A DNA stretch of 64,000 nt from positions 535,592-599,591 of the forward strand of contig PKRE01000002.1 of the NCBI GenBank assembly GCA_017577615.1, in the 5' to 3' direction. Positions 26,024 to 34,826 of the stretch are shown here, piece by piece. Both the position numbers and the translations under genes were made by a program. Below the pieces are notes generated by a model. The model was not told the DNA's origin, ran no database searches, and saw nothing but the letters and a program-made list of their open reading frames with translations. Position 1 is the stretch's first letter. Each line of letters starts with the position of its first letter. This DNA comes from Gammaproteobacteria bacterium (lineage in GTDB: Bacteria > Pseudomonadota > Gammaproteobacteria > Steroidobacterales > Steroidobacteraceae).

Positions 26024-27157
26024 ATGGACTTCACCTTTACAGACGAGCAACAACTTCTCGCGGATACGGTGCAGCGCTTCGTTCGCGAGCATTACAGCTT
26101 CGAGACCCGCCGCGAGATTGCCGCCTCCGAGCACGGCTGGAGCCCAGCGCTGTGGCAAGAGCTCGCCAATCTCGGCCTTACGGCGCTCAACGTACCTCAG
26201 GAGCATGGCGGATTGGGTGCTGGTCCCGTTGAGACGATGCTCGTCATGAACGCCTTCGGCGAGGCGCTTTTACTCGAGCCGTATCTCGAAGCCGCCGTGC
26301 TCGCGCCTGCCCTGCTGCAAGCGCTCGGCGATGCGAAGGTTGCATCCGAGCTGTTGCCCGCGATCGCGAGCGGCGAGCGCATCGTGATCGTTGCGCATCA
26401 GGAGCCGCAGACACGTGGCGAGCTCAACATGGTCACGACACGCGCCGAGAAGAATGGCGATGGCTACGTCTTACAGGGCAAGAAGAGCGTCATCATGCAC
26501 GCTTCTGCCGCGCACGAGTTCTTGCTCACCGCTCGCACGAGCGGTAAGGCCACGGACGCTGCCGGAGTGCGAGTCTTTCGTGTCCCGAGTGATGCCGCTG
26601 GGCTCACCATCAACTCGTATCGGACGCTGGACGGTCGGCGCGCCGCCGATCTCGAGCTTGATCGAGTCCGCTTGCCGAGCGAGAGCCTGATTGGTGCCGA
26701 CAGCGATACGCTGGCGGCGCTCGAGACGGCACACCACATCAGCTTGAGCGCGTTATGCGCCGAAGCCGTCGGCATCATGAAGGCAGTGAACGCTGCCACC
26801 ATCGAGTACACCAAGAATCGCAAGCAGTTCGGTCAGCCGCTCAGCCGCTTTCAGGTCCTGCAGCACCGCATGGTCGATATGTTCATACACGCTGAGCAGG
26901 CTCTCTCGATGAGCTATCTCGCCGCCATCAAGTGCCAAGACCCCGACATCAACGAACGCCGGCGCGCGCTATCCGCCGCGAAAGTGGTGATCGGTCGCGC
27001 AGGCCGGTTCATCGGCCAACAAGCCATTCAGCTCCACGGCGGCATGGGCATGACTGACGAGCTGATCGTGAGTCATTACTTCAAGCGTTTGACGGCGATC
27101 GAGCTGACGTGGGGCGACACAGACTTCCATCTGCAACAGTTCGCCGGTCTCGGATGA
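26024..27157 (+). CDS. Acyl-CoA dehydrogenase, partner 2
   Basis: 377 residues. The N-terminal FTFTDEQQLLADTVQRFV and LGLTALNVPQEHGGLG segments are family-typical. It has the flavin arm NRKQFGQPLSRFQVLQHR and QAIQLHGGMGMTDE, but ends ELTWGDTDFHLQQFAG without the (G/E)GTxxIQR motif; partner 1 has that motif. The gene lies 52 nt downstream of partner 1 on the same strand and converges with the DUF763 gene 3 nt away. Confidence 0.9.
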   Translation: MDFTFTDEQQLLADTVQRFVREHYSFETRREIAASEHGWSPALWQELANLGLTALNVPQEHGGLGAGPVETMLVMNAFGEALLLEPYLEAAVLAPALLQALGDAKVASELLPAIASGERIVIVAHQEPQTRGELNMVTTRAEKNGDGYVLQGKKSVIMHASAAHEFLLTARTSGKATDAAGVRVFRVPSDAAGLTINSYRTLDGRRAADLELDRVRLPSESLIGADSDTLAALETAHHISLSALCAEAVGIMKAVNAATIEYTKNRKQFGQPLSRFQVLQHRMVDMFIHAEQALSMSYLAAIKCQDPDINERRRALSAAKVVIGRAGRFIGQQAIQLHGGMGMTDELIVSHYFKRLTAIELTWGDTDFHLQQFAGLG

Positions 27158-27160
27158 GCC

Positions 27161-28465
27161 TCAATCTGCCTCCGAGCTCGATGCCGAGCTCGATGCCGCG
27201 GTCGCGCACAGCAGTCGATCGCCGCGGCTTCCTACCATCCGTCCTCCCAGGATGGAGGATGCGCGCCATTCTTTGGAGATGAGCGTCTCGTAACGCGGTC
27301 CACGGGCGATGCGCTCGAGCATGCGAGCTTGCTTGTCCAGACGACGTATCGCCGCAAGCCTCTCATCGTTGCCGAGCTTCGCCTGACTCACCGCGTCCTT
27401 GAGCACGCGAATCGTCTCGTCGTACACCTTGAGCGGCACCGGAAACGGATGCCCGTCCTTGCCGCCGTGCGCGAACGAGAATCGTGCCGGATCGGCAAAG
27501 CGCGACGGCGCGCCGTACACGACCTCGGCGACGAGCGCGAGCGCGGCCACTGTGCGCGCGCCGACGCCGGGCATCAGCAGCAACTCCGCAAAATCCTTCG
27601 GCCCGCGATCGGCCGCTGCCGCCAGCACTGCGTGCAGACGCTTCAGCATGACATCGCTCGCTCGCACGTCGTGACGCGATGGCATCTGCAGATGCGGCAC
27701 CTGTGCATTGGCGTCGAGCGGTGGCTCCGTGGCGGCAAACAAGTCCAGCGCTGTATTGCCGTCGCGCCATCGCTTGAGAAAACGGACGACGGGATCCGGC
27801 CCTTTGGCCACCAGATCGAGCCCAGCGGTCCGATTGCGCGCAGCACGTGCATCGGCAAGGTTGACGATGGCACCTTGGTTGCGTCCTTCGATCGCCGCAT
27901 GCGGAGAATCGAGAAAACTCTCGAGGCCTTCCGATAGCCAGTGGTAACGTCGCGCCTCCCGTCTCGATGCATTCATGCCTTGCTGCACGATGCACCAGCG
28001 ACCGTCGCGCGATACCACAAATGCATGCAAGTAGAGGTCGAAACCGTCCTGGACCGCCGCGCTGTCGACTTTCGCGACCAGGCGGCTTGCACGGGTCAAC
28101 GGATCGGCATCGAGCCCCGTCCGCTCACCGACCTGGCTCAGCTCGAGCGGTGTGCGGCGCGCATGCGCGCCCTTGCCACCACACACATATATACCGAGCT
28201 CGTCCTGAATGGGCGCGAGGCCGCGCTTGAGTGCCCCAATGACGCTGGTGGTCACGCCGGATGAATGCCAATCCATGCCCATGACCGCGCCGAACGACTG
28301 GAACCAGAACGGGTGCGCGAGCCGACGCAATACTTCGTCACGCCCGTAATGAAGCGCGATGGCCTCCACGATCACACGCCCGAGCTGCGCCATGCGCGCG
28401 CTCAGCCACTGCGGCACGTAGCCGCCATGCAGCGGAAGATCGGCACTTCCCGTTCGGCGAGTCAT
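27161..28465 (-). CDS. DUF763 family protein
   Basis: 434 residues, matching the DUF763 family in sequence: N-terminal TGSADLPLHGGYVPQWL, central FGAVMGMDWHSSGVTTSVIGALK and NQGAIVNLADARA. Residues about 295-320 contain a helix-hairpin-helix-like LLLMPGVGARTVAALALVAE, which suggests nucleic-acid contact. Function is unknown and I do not assign one. It converges with the acyl-CoA dehydrogenase pair. Confidence 0.85.
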   Translation of the reverse strand: MTRRTGSADLPLHGGYVPQWLSARMAQLGRVIVEAIALHYGRDEVLRRLAHPFWFQSFGAVMGMDWHSSGVTTSVIGALKRGLAPIQDELGIYVCGGKGAHARRTPLELSQVGERTGLDADPLTRASRLVAKVDSAAVQDGFDLYLHAFVVSRDGRWCIVQQGMNASRREARRYHWLSEGLESFLDSPHAAIEGRNQGAIVNLADARAARNRTAGLDLVAKGPDPVVRFLKRWRDGNTALDLFAATEPPLDANAQVPHLQMPSRHDVRASDVMLKRLHAVLAAAADRGPKDFAELLLMPGVGARTVAALALVAEVVYGAPSRFADPARFSFAHGGKDGHPFPVPLKVYDETIRVLKDAVSQAKLGNDERLAAIRRLDKQARMLERIARGPRYETLISKEWRASSILGGRMVGSRGDRLLCATAASSSASSSEAD

Positions 28466-28533
28466 CCTGGGCTGGAGGCCGTAGACTGTGGGCTATTGGC
28501 TTGGCAGCACGTGTCTTCCCTCCCCCTCTTTCC
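28466..28533. repeat. Short low-complexity intergenic element
   Basis: Contains GGGCTGGAGGCCGTAGACTG, then TGGGCTATTGGCTTGGC, the same word type as in the ruvA-ruvB and relA-lpdA gaps, followed by a pyrimidine-rich run. Only one orientation of the words is present. Confidence 0.5.
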
Positions 28534-29709
28534 CTACTCCCCCTGCCGCGCGGTCAGCTTCAGCAGGCGTCCTCCTTTGCCATCGCGTTGATCCTCGAGT
28601 ATCCACAACGCACCGTCGGGGCCTTGCTCCACCTCGCGAATGCGCGCGCCCATGTCATAGCGTTCAGCTTCGCGCGCTGTCTCGCCGTCGAACTCCACCC
28701 GCACGAGCACCTGTGACGCGAGCCCACCGATGAATCCGTCGCCCTGCCACTGCGGGAACTCGCTGCCGCTGTAGATCACGAACCCCGCCGGTGAGATCGA
28801 GGGCAGCCAAGTGATGACCGGCTCCTTGAACTCGGGTCGTTCTTCGTGACCCGGGATGGGCGTCCCGTCGTAGTGCTCTCCTTGAGACACGATGGGATAG
28901 CCGTAGTTGGCACCGCGTTCGATCAAGTTGAGCTCATCGCCACCTTGCGGTCCCATCTCGTGCACCCAAAGGCGGCCTTGCGCATCGAACGCAATACCGA
29001 GGGGATTGCGATGCCCAAGCGACCACACTTGCGCGGCCACGCCGCCTTGATCGGCAAAAGGATTGTCCTTTGGCACCGAGCCGTCATCGTGCAGACGGAT
29101 CACCTTGCCGAGATTGGATTGCATGTCCTGAGCAGGATCGAACTTCTGTCGCTCGCCCGAGGTAATCCATAGATATCCGTCGGCATCGAATGCCATTCGA
29201 TGCCCGTAGTGACCGTCACCCGTGACTTTCGGCACCTGGCGCCAAATCACCTGCAGGTCAGTGAGGCGGCCGCCTCCGTCCTCGTGCAGCTCGAGTCTTG
29301 CGCGCGCGACAGCTGCACCGCGCGTATCGCCTTCGCCAGGCTCGGCATAGCTGAGATAGACAAACCCATTCTCTTCGAATTTCGGGTGCAGCACGACATC
29401 GCCCAGACCGCCCTGCCCGCGATACGCGACCTCCGGCACGCCTTCGATCTCTTCTATCGCGCCGTCGATCGTATAGAGCTTGAGCGCACCTCGCTTCTCG
29501 GTCACGAGCAAGCGACCGTCAGGCAAAAAGGTCATTGCCCACGGCTCCTCGAACTGCGCGACCGGCGTGACGACGAAAGGCAGCGAGCTTGATACTTCCG
29601 CGCTATCGCTGGCCGTTTGGGTCGCGGGGCGCTGCGAGTCACCTTGTTCGCCGCCGCATGCGCTCAAAACGCCCGCTAGACATCCGACCAACAAGATGCG
29701 TTCGATCAT
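28534..29709 (-). CDS. PQQ-dependent aldose sugar dehydrogenase-like lipoprotein
   Basis: 391 residues, resembling the soluble aldose sugar dehydrogenase family (six-bladed propeller, PQQ and calcium). The signal ends in GVLSACGG, so the protein is probably a lipoprotein. Motifs include EPWAMTFLPDGRLLVTEKRG, YRGQGGLGDVVLHP, LGKVIRLHDDGSVPKDNPF and the blade HRNPLGIAFDAQGRLWVHEMG with GGDELNLIERGANYG. It would oxidise sugars in the periplasm; the native substrate is not predictable. Confidence 0.88.
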   Translation of the reverse strand: MIERILLVGCLAGVLSACGGEQGDSQRPATQTASDSAEVSSSLPFVVTPVAQFEEPWAMTFLPDGRLLVTEKRGALKLYTIDGAIEEIEGVPEVAYRGQGGLGDVVLHPKFEENGFVYLSYAEPGEGDTRGAAVARARLELHEDGGGRLTDLQVIWRQVPKVTGDGHYGHRMAFDADGYLWITSGERQKFDPAQDMQSNLGKVIRLHDDGSVPKDNPFADQGGVAAQVWSLGHRNPLGIAFDAQGRLWVHEMGPQGGDELNLIERGANYGYPIVSQGEHYDGTPIPGHEERPEFKEPVITWLPSISPAGFVIYSGSEFPQWQGDGFIGGLASQVLVRVEFDGETAREAERYDMGARIREVEQGPDGALWILEDQRDGKGGRLLKLTARQGE

Positions 29710-29792
29710 GACAAAACTCCATATTCAAGTGCGCAGGTACGCAGAAGCGGCGTGGATCCAACCGTAATCCTCGACTGGGTCGCAGGTTCCAA

Positions 29793-30728
29793 TCAAGTGC
29801 CTGAAACAGACGCGCCGACCGTGCGCTCGATGATCTGCGCACCGCGAGCCAGCAGGAAGCTGCGAAACGCGAGTGTGACAGGCGACAGCCGTTTATCCCG
29901 CAGATGGATGACGTACCAATCGCGTATGACCGGTAAGCCGCTTACGTTGAGCACGACGAGCTTGCCCGTGGCGAGCTCGAGGCTGACCGTATGCTGGGAG
30001 ATGAAGCTGATCCCCATGCCTGCCATCACAGCTTGCTTGATGGTCTCGTTGCTGCTCACCTCCATGATCGCATTGAAGGTGACGCCTCGCTCGCGAAAGA
30101 CATGCTCCATCGACGCGCGCGTGCCCGACCCTTCTTCGCGGATGATGAAGGGTTCGTGCTCGAGTCGCTTGAGCGGCACCTTGCGTTGCACTTTGGCGAG
30201 CGGATGATCGGGTGCGGCAATGATCACGAGCGGATGTCGCGCGAACGGCTCGGCATTCGTGACGAGCTCGCGCGGCGGGCGTCCCATGATCACCAAGTCG
30301 ATCTCGTTGTCGGCGAGCTGTTTGATGATCTCCTCGCGATTGCCGACCGTGAACTTGATCGCCACCTGCGGATATTCCTCTCGGAAAGCTGAGAGCAATG
30401 ACGGAGTAAAGTATTTCGCCGTGCTCACGGCACCGAGCTTGAGCAGGCCGCGCTTGAGCCCGCGCATCTCGGCGAACGATTCGCTGGCCGCACGCAACAC
30501 CTCGTTGATCTGCGTCGCGTAGTGCAACAGCGCCTCGCCCGCAGTGGTGAGATGAACCCTGCGGCCGATGTATTCGAACAGGGGTAGCCCGACTTCGGCC
30601 TCGAGCAGCTTGAGTTGATGCGATACCGCAGGCTGGGTCAGGTGTAACTCGCGTGCTGCACGCGTGAACGAACGGTGCTGCGCCACAGCGATGAAGACAC
30701 GGATTTGCCGCAGGGTGACGTTACGCAT
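29793..30728 (-). CDS. cbbR: LysR-type regulator of the Calvin-cycle operon CbbR
   Basis: 311-residue LysR protein. The winged helix at about 3-60 contains SFTRAARELHLTQPAVSHQL, and the effector domain includes LKLGAVSTAKYFTPSLLSAF and GMGISFISQHTVSLEL. The ATG at 30728 gives the usual start MRNVTLRQIRVF; an extension to 30782 is not family-like. Divergence from cbbL, 202 nt away, is the classic CbbR arrangement; it typically senses reduced intermediates or NADPH. Confidence 0.95.
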   Translation of the reverse strand: MRNVTLRQIRVFIAVAQHRSFTRAARELHLTQPAVSHQLKLLEAEVGLPLFEYIGRRVHLTTAGEALLHYATQINEVLRAASESFAEMRGLKRGLLKLGAVSTAKYFTPSLLSAFREEYPQVAIKFTVGNREEIIKQLADNEIDLVIMGRPPRELVTNAEPFARHPLVIIAAPDHPLAKVQRKVPLKRLEHEPFIIREEGSGTRASMEHVFRERGVTFNAIMEVSSNETIKQAVMAGMGISFISQHTVSLELATGKLVVLNVSGLPVIRDWYVIHLRDKRLSPVTLAFRSFLLARGAQIIERTVGASVSGT

Positions 30729-30831
30729 CTCGGGCTCGAGGATCAGGCTCTTGTCGCGAACCGAGCACGCATGACCGTACACGACTCACAACACGCACTC
30801 ACGAAGCACGAGCGCACCGGCTCGTGATTTC

Positions 30832-30846
30832 ATAAAAAAATTTTAT
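30832..30846. promoter_or_regulatory. Candidate CbbR operator in AT-rich cbbR-cbbL gap
   Basis: ATAAAA-AAA-TTTTAT is an interrupted palindrome containing T-N11-A (T at 30833, A at 30845), the LysR-family consensus. It lies within a markedly AT-rich block (about 30830-30864) in GC-rich surroundings, about 85 nt before cbbL. A second inverted pair, CCATT (30865) and AATGG (30876), follows. Confidence 0.55.
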
Positions 30847-30930
30847 AACAGAGCAAATAATAATCCATTGGACCTAATGGCGCGAAAGGTCCACGCTTCA
30901 TCCCACCCTCAACCTCTCGAGGACAAGACG

Positions 30931-32397
30931 ATGAAGCAGACCGGTACGCGAGCGCCGCTATCGACCGAGGAGCGCTACAAAGCAGGCGTGCTGAAATACG
31001 CCGACATGGGCTATTGGGACGGGGATTACGAGCCCAAGGACACCGACATCCTTGCTCTTTTTCGCATTACGCCGCAGGAGAACGTGGATCCCATCGAAGC
31101 TGCAGCAGCCGTCGCCGGTGAGTCGTCAACCGCGACCTGGACAGTGGTATGGACGGACCGACTCACTGCGTGCGAGCGCTACAGAGCCAAAGCATATCGC
31201 GTGGAGCCCGTGCCAGGCTCGCCGGGTCAGTACTTCGCCTACATTGCGTACGACCTCGACTTATTCGAGCCCGGCTCGATCGCGAACCTGACGGCCTCGA
31301 TCATCGGCAACGTCTTCGGATTCAAACCACTCAAGGCGCTGCGGCTCGAGGACATGCGTTTCCCGGTCGCCTACGTGAAAACCTTCCAAGGACCACCGAC
31401 CGGCATCGTCGTCGAGCGTGAGCGCTTGGACAAGTTCGGCCGCCCATTGCTCGGCGCCACGGTGAAACCGAAGCTCGGTCTGTCCGGCAGGAACTACGGA
31501 CGGGTCGTCTACGAAGCGCTGCGTGGTGGCCTCGACTTCACCAAGGACGACGAGAACATCAACTCACAACCCTTCATGCATTGGCGCGATCGTTTCCTCT
31601 ACTGCATGGAGGCTGTCAACCGCGCGCAAGCGGCGACCGGAGAAATCAAGGGCCACTACTTGAACGTCACCGCCGCCACCATGGAGGAGATGTACGAGCG
31701 CGCCGAGTTCGCCAAGGAGCTCGGATCGGTCATCGTGATGATCGATCTGGTCATCGGCTACACCGCCATTCAATCGATGTCGAAGTGGGCGCGCAAGAAC
31801 GACATGCTGTTGCACCTTCATCGCGCAGGCCACGGCACGTACACGCGGCAGAAGACACACGGCATCTCCTTCCGCGTGATCGCCAAGTGGATGCGCCTTG
31901 CCGGCGTGGATCATCTCCATGCAGGAACCGTCGTCGGCAAGCTCGAAGGCGATCCGAACACAGTGCAAGGCTACTACAACGTCTTGCGCGAGCCGCACAA
32001 CGCCGTGGATCTGCCGCGCGGCATCTTCTTTGAGCAGGATTGGGGCGGTCTGCGCAATGTCATGCCGGTTGCTTCCGGCGGCATTCACGCAGGGCAGATG
32101 CACCAGCTGCTTACCTATCTCGGTGAGGACTGCGTGCTGCAGTTCGGCGGCGGCACGATCGGACATCCCGACGGTATTGCCGCCGGCGCAACGGCCAACC
32201 GTGTGGCCCTCGAGGCGATGGTGCTGGCACGCAATGAGGGTCGCGACATCTGGAACGAGGGGCCCGACATCCTCGCGAAAGCGGCTCGCACATGTCCCCC
32301 GTTGCAAGCCGCGCTCGACACCTGGCGCGACGTCACATTTGACTACGCCAGCACCGACACACCCGACTTCGTGCCAACGCCCACGGAAGCTGCTTGA
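30931..32397 (+). CDS. cbbL: RuBisCO large subunit, red-type form I
   Basis: Carboxylates ribulose 1,5-bisphosphate. It has 488 residues. GGLDFTKDDENIN contains the carbamylated lysine and metal ligands, KPKLGLSGRNYG a catalytic lysine region, and HRAGHGTYTRQ and GTVVGKLEGDPN substrate residues. Sequence type (RYKAGVLKYADMGYWDGDYEPKD) and the neighbouring cbbX indicate red-type form IC/ID. The ATG at 30931 follows GAGGA at 7-nt spacing; the ATG at 30868 lies in the probable promoter/leader region and would add a non-conserved 21 residues. Confidence 0.98.
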   Translation: MKQTGTRAPLSTEERYKAGVLKYADMGYWDGDYEPKDTDILALFRITPQENVDPIEAAAAVAGESSTATWTVVWTDRLTACERYRAKAYRVEPVPGSPGQYFAYIAYDLDLFEPGSIANLTASIIGNVFGFKPLKALRLEDMRFPVAYVKTFQGPPTGIVVERERLDKFGRPLLGATVKPKLGLSGRNYGRVVYEALRGGLDFTKDDENINSQPFMHWRDRFLYCMEAVNRAQAATGEIKGHYLNVTAATMEEMYERAEFAKELGSVIVMIDLVIGYTAIQSMSKWARKNDMLLHLHRAGHGTYTRQKTHGISFRVIAKWMRLAGVDHLHAGTVVGKLEGDPNTVQGYYNVLREPHNAVDLPRGIFFEQDWGGLRNVMPVASGGIHAGQMHQLLTYLGEDCVLQFGGGTIGHPDGIAAGATANRVALEAMVLARNEGRDIWNEGPDILAKAARTCPPLQAALDTWRDVTFDYASTDTPDFVPTPTEAA

Positions 32398-32407
32398 GGA
32401 GATCGCA

Positions 32408-32824
32408 ATGCGACTTACGCAAGGTACCTTTTCTTTTCTGCCTGACCTAACCGACGAGCAGATCACTGCGCAGATCGAGTACTGCCTCAAGCAGGGTTGG
32501 GCGGTGTCGATCGAGTACACCGACGATCCGCACCCGCGCAACACGTATTGGGAGATGTTCGGCATTCCCATGTTCGATCTGCGGGATGCCGCCGGCATTC
32601 TCAAGGAGATCAACGCTTGTCGCGCCACGTTCCCGCGACACTACATCAAGGTGAACGCTTTCGATGCGACCCGCGGTGTGGAATCGCTGCGCCTCTCTTT
32701 CATCGTGCAGCGGCCGGAGAACGAACCGGGCTTCGGGCTTGTGCGCGAGGAAGGTCCCGGCCGACAGGTGCGCTACACGGTCCGCTCCTACGCAACAGAG
32801 CGGCCTGAAGGCGAGCGTTACTAA
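32408..32824 (+). CDS. cbbS: RuBisCO small subunit
   Basis: 138 residues starting MRLTQGTFSFLPDLTDEQI. The family core (NTYWEMFGIPMFDL, HYIKVNAFDATRG) is followed by the C-terminal extension typical of red-type small subunits. It begins 10 nt after the cbbL stop, with GGAG just before the start. The larger open frame reaching 31898 overlaps cbbL and is not used. Confidence 0.97.
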   Translation: MRLTQGTFSFLPDLTDEQITAQIEYCLKQGWAVSIEYTDDPHPRNTYWEMFGIPMFDLRDAAGILKEINACRATFPRHYIKVNAFDATRGVESLRLSFIVQRPENEPGFGLVREEGPGRQVRYTVRSYATERPEGERY

Positions 32825-32838
32825 CCGTCGAGGTCGTG

Positions 32839-33756
32839 ATGCACGCAATCAACGAGTCGACTCCTTCGTCGGGTGAGCCGCCAACCTTCGACCTCGAAGC
32901 GGCGTTCAAGGGATCGCGCGTCGGTGAGGTTCTCGAAGAGCTCGATCGCGAGCTCGTGGGGTTGGCGCCCGTCAAAGCGCGAGTGCGCGACATCTGTGCG
33001 CTGCTCTTGATCGATACGTTGCGCAAGCAAGCAGGGCTCAGCACCGACACACCGTCGTTGCACATGTCCTTCACCGGCAATCCCGGCACCGGTAAGACGA
33101 CCGTCGCGTTGCGCATGGCCGAAATCCTTCATCGCCTTGGCTATGTCCGCAAAGGGCATCTCGTCGCAGTCACACGCGACGATCTCGTCGGTCAATACAT
33201 CGGTCACACTGCACCAAAGACGCGCGAAGTCCTCAAGCGCGCCATGGGCGGGGTCCTCTTCATCGACGAGGCCTATTACCTCTATCGCCCCGAGAACGAG
33301 CGCGACTACGGCCAAGAGGCGATCGAGATTCTGCTGCAGGAAATGGAGAACAGCCGCCAGGATCTGGTCGTGGTGCTCGCCGGCTACAAGGATCGGATGG
33401 AACGCTTCTTCCAGAGCAATCCCGGCATGTCCTCGCGGATCGCCCACCACATCGACTTTCCCGACTACACGGACGAGGAGCTCTTCGAGATCGCCGAGCT
33501 GATGCTCAAACAGATGCAGTACCGCCTCAGCGACGAGGCAGCCGCTGCTCTACGCGAGTACATCGCCCTGCGTCGCTCGCAGCCGCACTTCGCCAACGCA
33601 CGCTCCGTCCGCAACGCCCTCGACCGGGCTCGCCTACGCCAGGCGAGCCGACTCTTCGAGCGCGGTGCCACCCTCACCCGAGACGATCTGTTGACGATCG
33701 ATGCCGCCGACATCCGCGCAAGTCGAGTGTTTCAGAACCGGGAGTCTGTCTCATGA
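32839..33756 (+). CDS. cbbX: RuBisCO activase CbbX (AAA+)
   Basis: AAA+ protein that removes inhibitory sugar phosphates from red-type RuBisCO by pulling on the large-subunit C-terminus. 305 residues with Walker A GNPGTGKTT, Walker B VLFIDEAYYLY and arginine-rich C-terminal helices. Preceded by GAGG; a GTG one codon upstream is an alternative. Its presence supports the red-type assignment of CbbL. Confidence 0.96.
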   Translation: MHAINESTPSSGEPPTFDLEAAFKGSRVGEVLEELDRELVGLAPVKARVRDICALLLIDTLRKQAGLSTDTPSLHMSFTGNPGTGKTTVALRMAEILHRLGYVRKGHLVAVTRDDLVGQYIGHTAPKTREVLKRAMGGVLFIDEAYYLYRPENERDYGQEAIEILLQEMENSRQDLVVVLAGYKDRMERFFQSNPGMSSRIAHHIDFPDYTDEELFEIAELMLKQMQYRLSDEAAAALREYIALRRSQPHFANARSVRNALDRARLRQASRLFERGATLTRDDLLTIDAADIRASRVFQNRESVS

Positions 33757-34826
33757 GCCAGCACACGTCGAAGACGCTCACACGCTTCCTCATCGAGGAA
33801 CGACGCCGCCGTGCAGACGAGAACACGGATTTCATCTCGATCGTCAACGACGTGCGGCTCGCGTGCAAGCGCATCGCGGTGCTGATCGGCAAAGGCGCGC
33901 TGGCCGGTGCCTTGGGCCGCACGGATGCGACCAACGTGCAAGGTGAGGTGCAGATGCGTCTGGACGTCCTCGCCAATGAGATCTTCGTGCGCACCACTGA
34001 GTGGACCGGTCAGCTCGCTGGCATGGTCTCCGAGGAAATGGAGACGCCCTATTCGATTCCGGCGGAGTATCCGCGCGGTCGACATCTCCTCTTGTTCGAT
34101 CCGCTGGACGGCTCCTCGAACATCGACGTCAATGTGGCGGTGGGGAGCATTTTCTCCATCCTGCGTTGCCCGGACGGCGTCGCGGAGCCATGCGAAGCGG
34201 ACTTCCTGCAACCGGGCACTGCGCAGGTGTGCGCCGGTTACGCCATCTACGGCCCGTCCACGATGCTCGTTCTCACGACGGGCCACGGCGTGCACGGCTT
34301 CACCCTCGATCGGGAGGTCGGCGAGTTCCTTCTCACCCATCCGGATCTGCGCATCCCGGAAACTACGTCGGAGTTCGCCATCAACGCCTCCAACTGGCGT
34401 CACTGGGAAGCGCCGATCAAGCGCTATGTGAGTGAATGTCAGGCCGGCGCCGCCGGCCCGCGCGGTCGCGATTTCAACATGCGCTGGATCGCATCGCTCG
34501 TGGCCGAGACACATCGCATCCTCATGCGCGGAGGCGTCTTCCTGTACCCACGAGATCGTAAAGATCTGAGCCGGGCAGGCCGGCTGCGGCTGCTCTACGA
34601 GGCGAATCCCATAGGCTTCATCGTCGAGCAGGCAGGCGGACGAGCGAGCACGGGTCGCGAGCCGATACTCGAAGTGACGCCGGCATCGCTGCACGAGCGC
34701 ATCGGATTCATCTTCGGCGCACGGGCAGAGGTCGAGCGAATAGAAAGCTATTACCGCGACTACAACGACTTCGAGTTCGATGCGCCGCTCTTCGGCACAC
34801 GCAGCTTGTTTAGGAGCCCAGCCTGA
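33753..34826 (+). CDS. fbp: Fructose-1,6-bisphosphatase, class I
   Basis: Dephosphorylates fructose 1,6-bisphosphate (and possibly sedoheptulose bisphosphate) in Calvin-cycle regeneration. It has 357 residues with the metal site FDPLDGSSNIDVN, MVSEEMETP upstream and the C-terminal YEANPIGFIVEQAGG. Overlaps cbbX by 4 nt (ATGA), indicating translational coupling. Confidence 0.96.
   Translation: MSQHTSKTLTRFLIEERRRRADENTDFISIVNDVRLACKRIAVLIGKGALAGALGRTDATNVQGEVQMRLDVLANEIFVRTTEWTGQLAGMVSEEMETPYSIPAEYPRGRHLLLFDPLDGSSNIDVNVAVGSIFSILRCPDGVAEPCEADFLQPGTAQVCAGYAIYGPSTMLVLTTGHGVHGFTLDREVGEFLLTHPDLRIPETTSEFAINASNWRHWEAPIKRYVSECQAGAAGPRGRDFNMRWIASLVAETHRILMRGGVFLYPRDRKDLSRAGRLRLLYEANPIGFIVEQAGGRASTGREPILEVTPASLHERIGFIFGARAEVERIESYYRDYNDFEFDAPLFGTRSLFRSPA

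Noticed and set aside
30868..30930. Upstream ATG extending cbbL by 21 codons
   Set aside because: The extension lies in the AT-rich control region and leader; the internal ATG at 30931 has GAGGA and a family-typical start.
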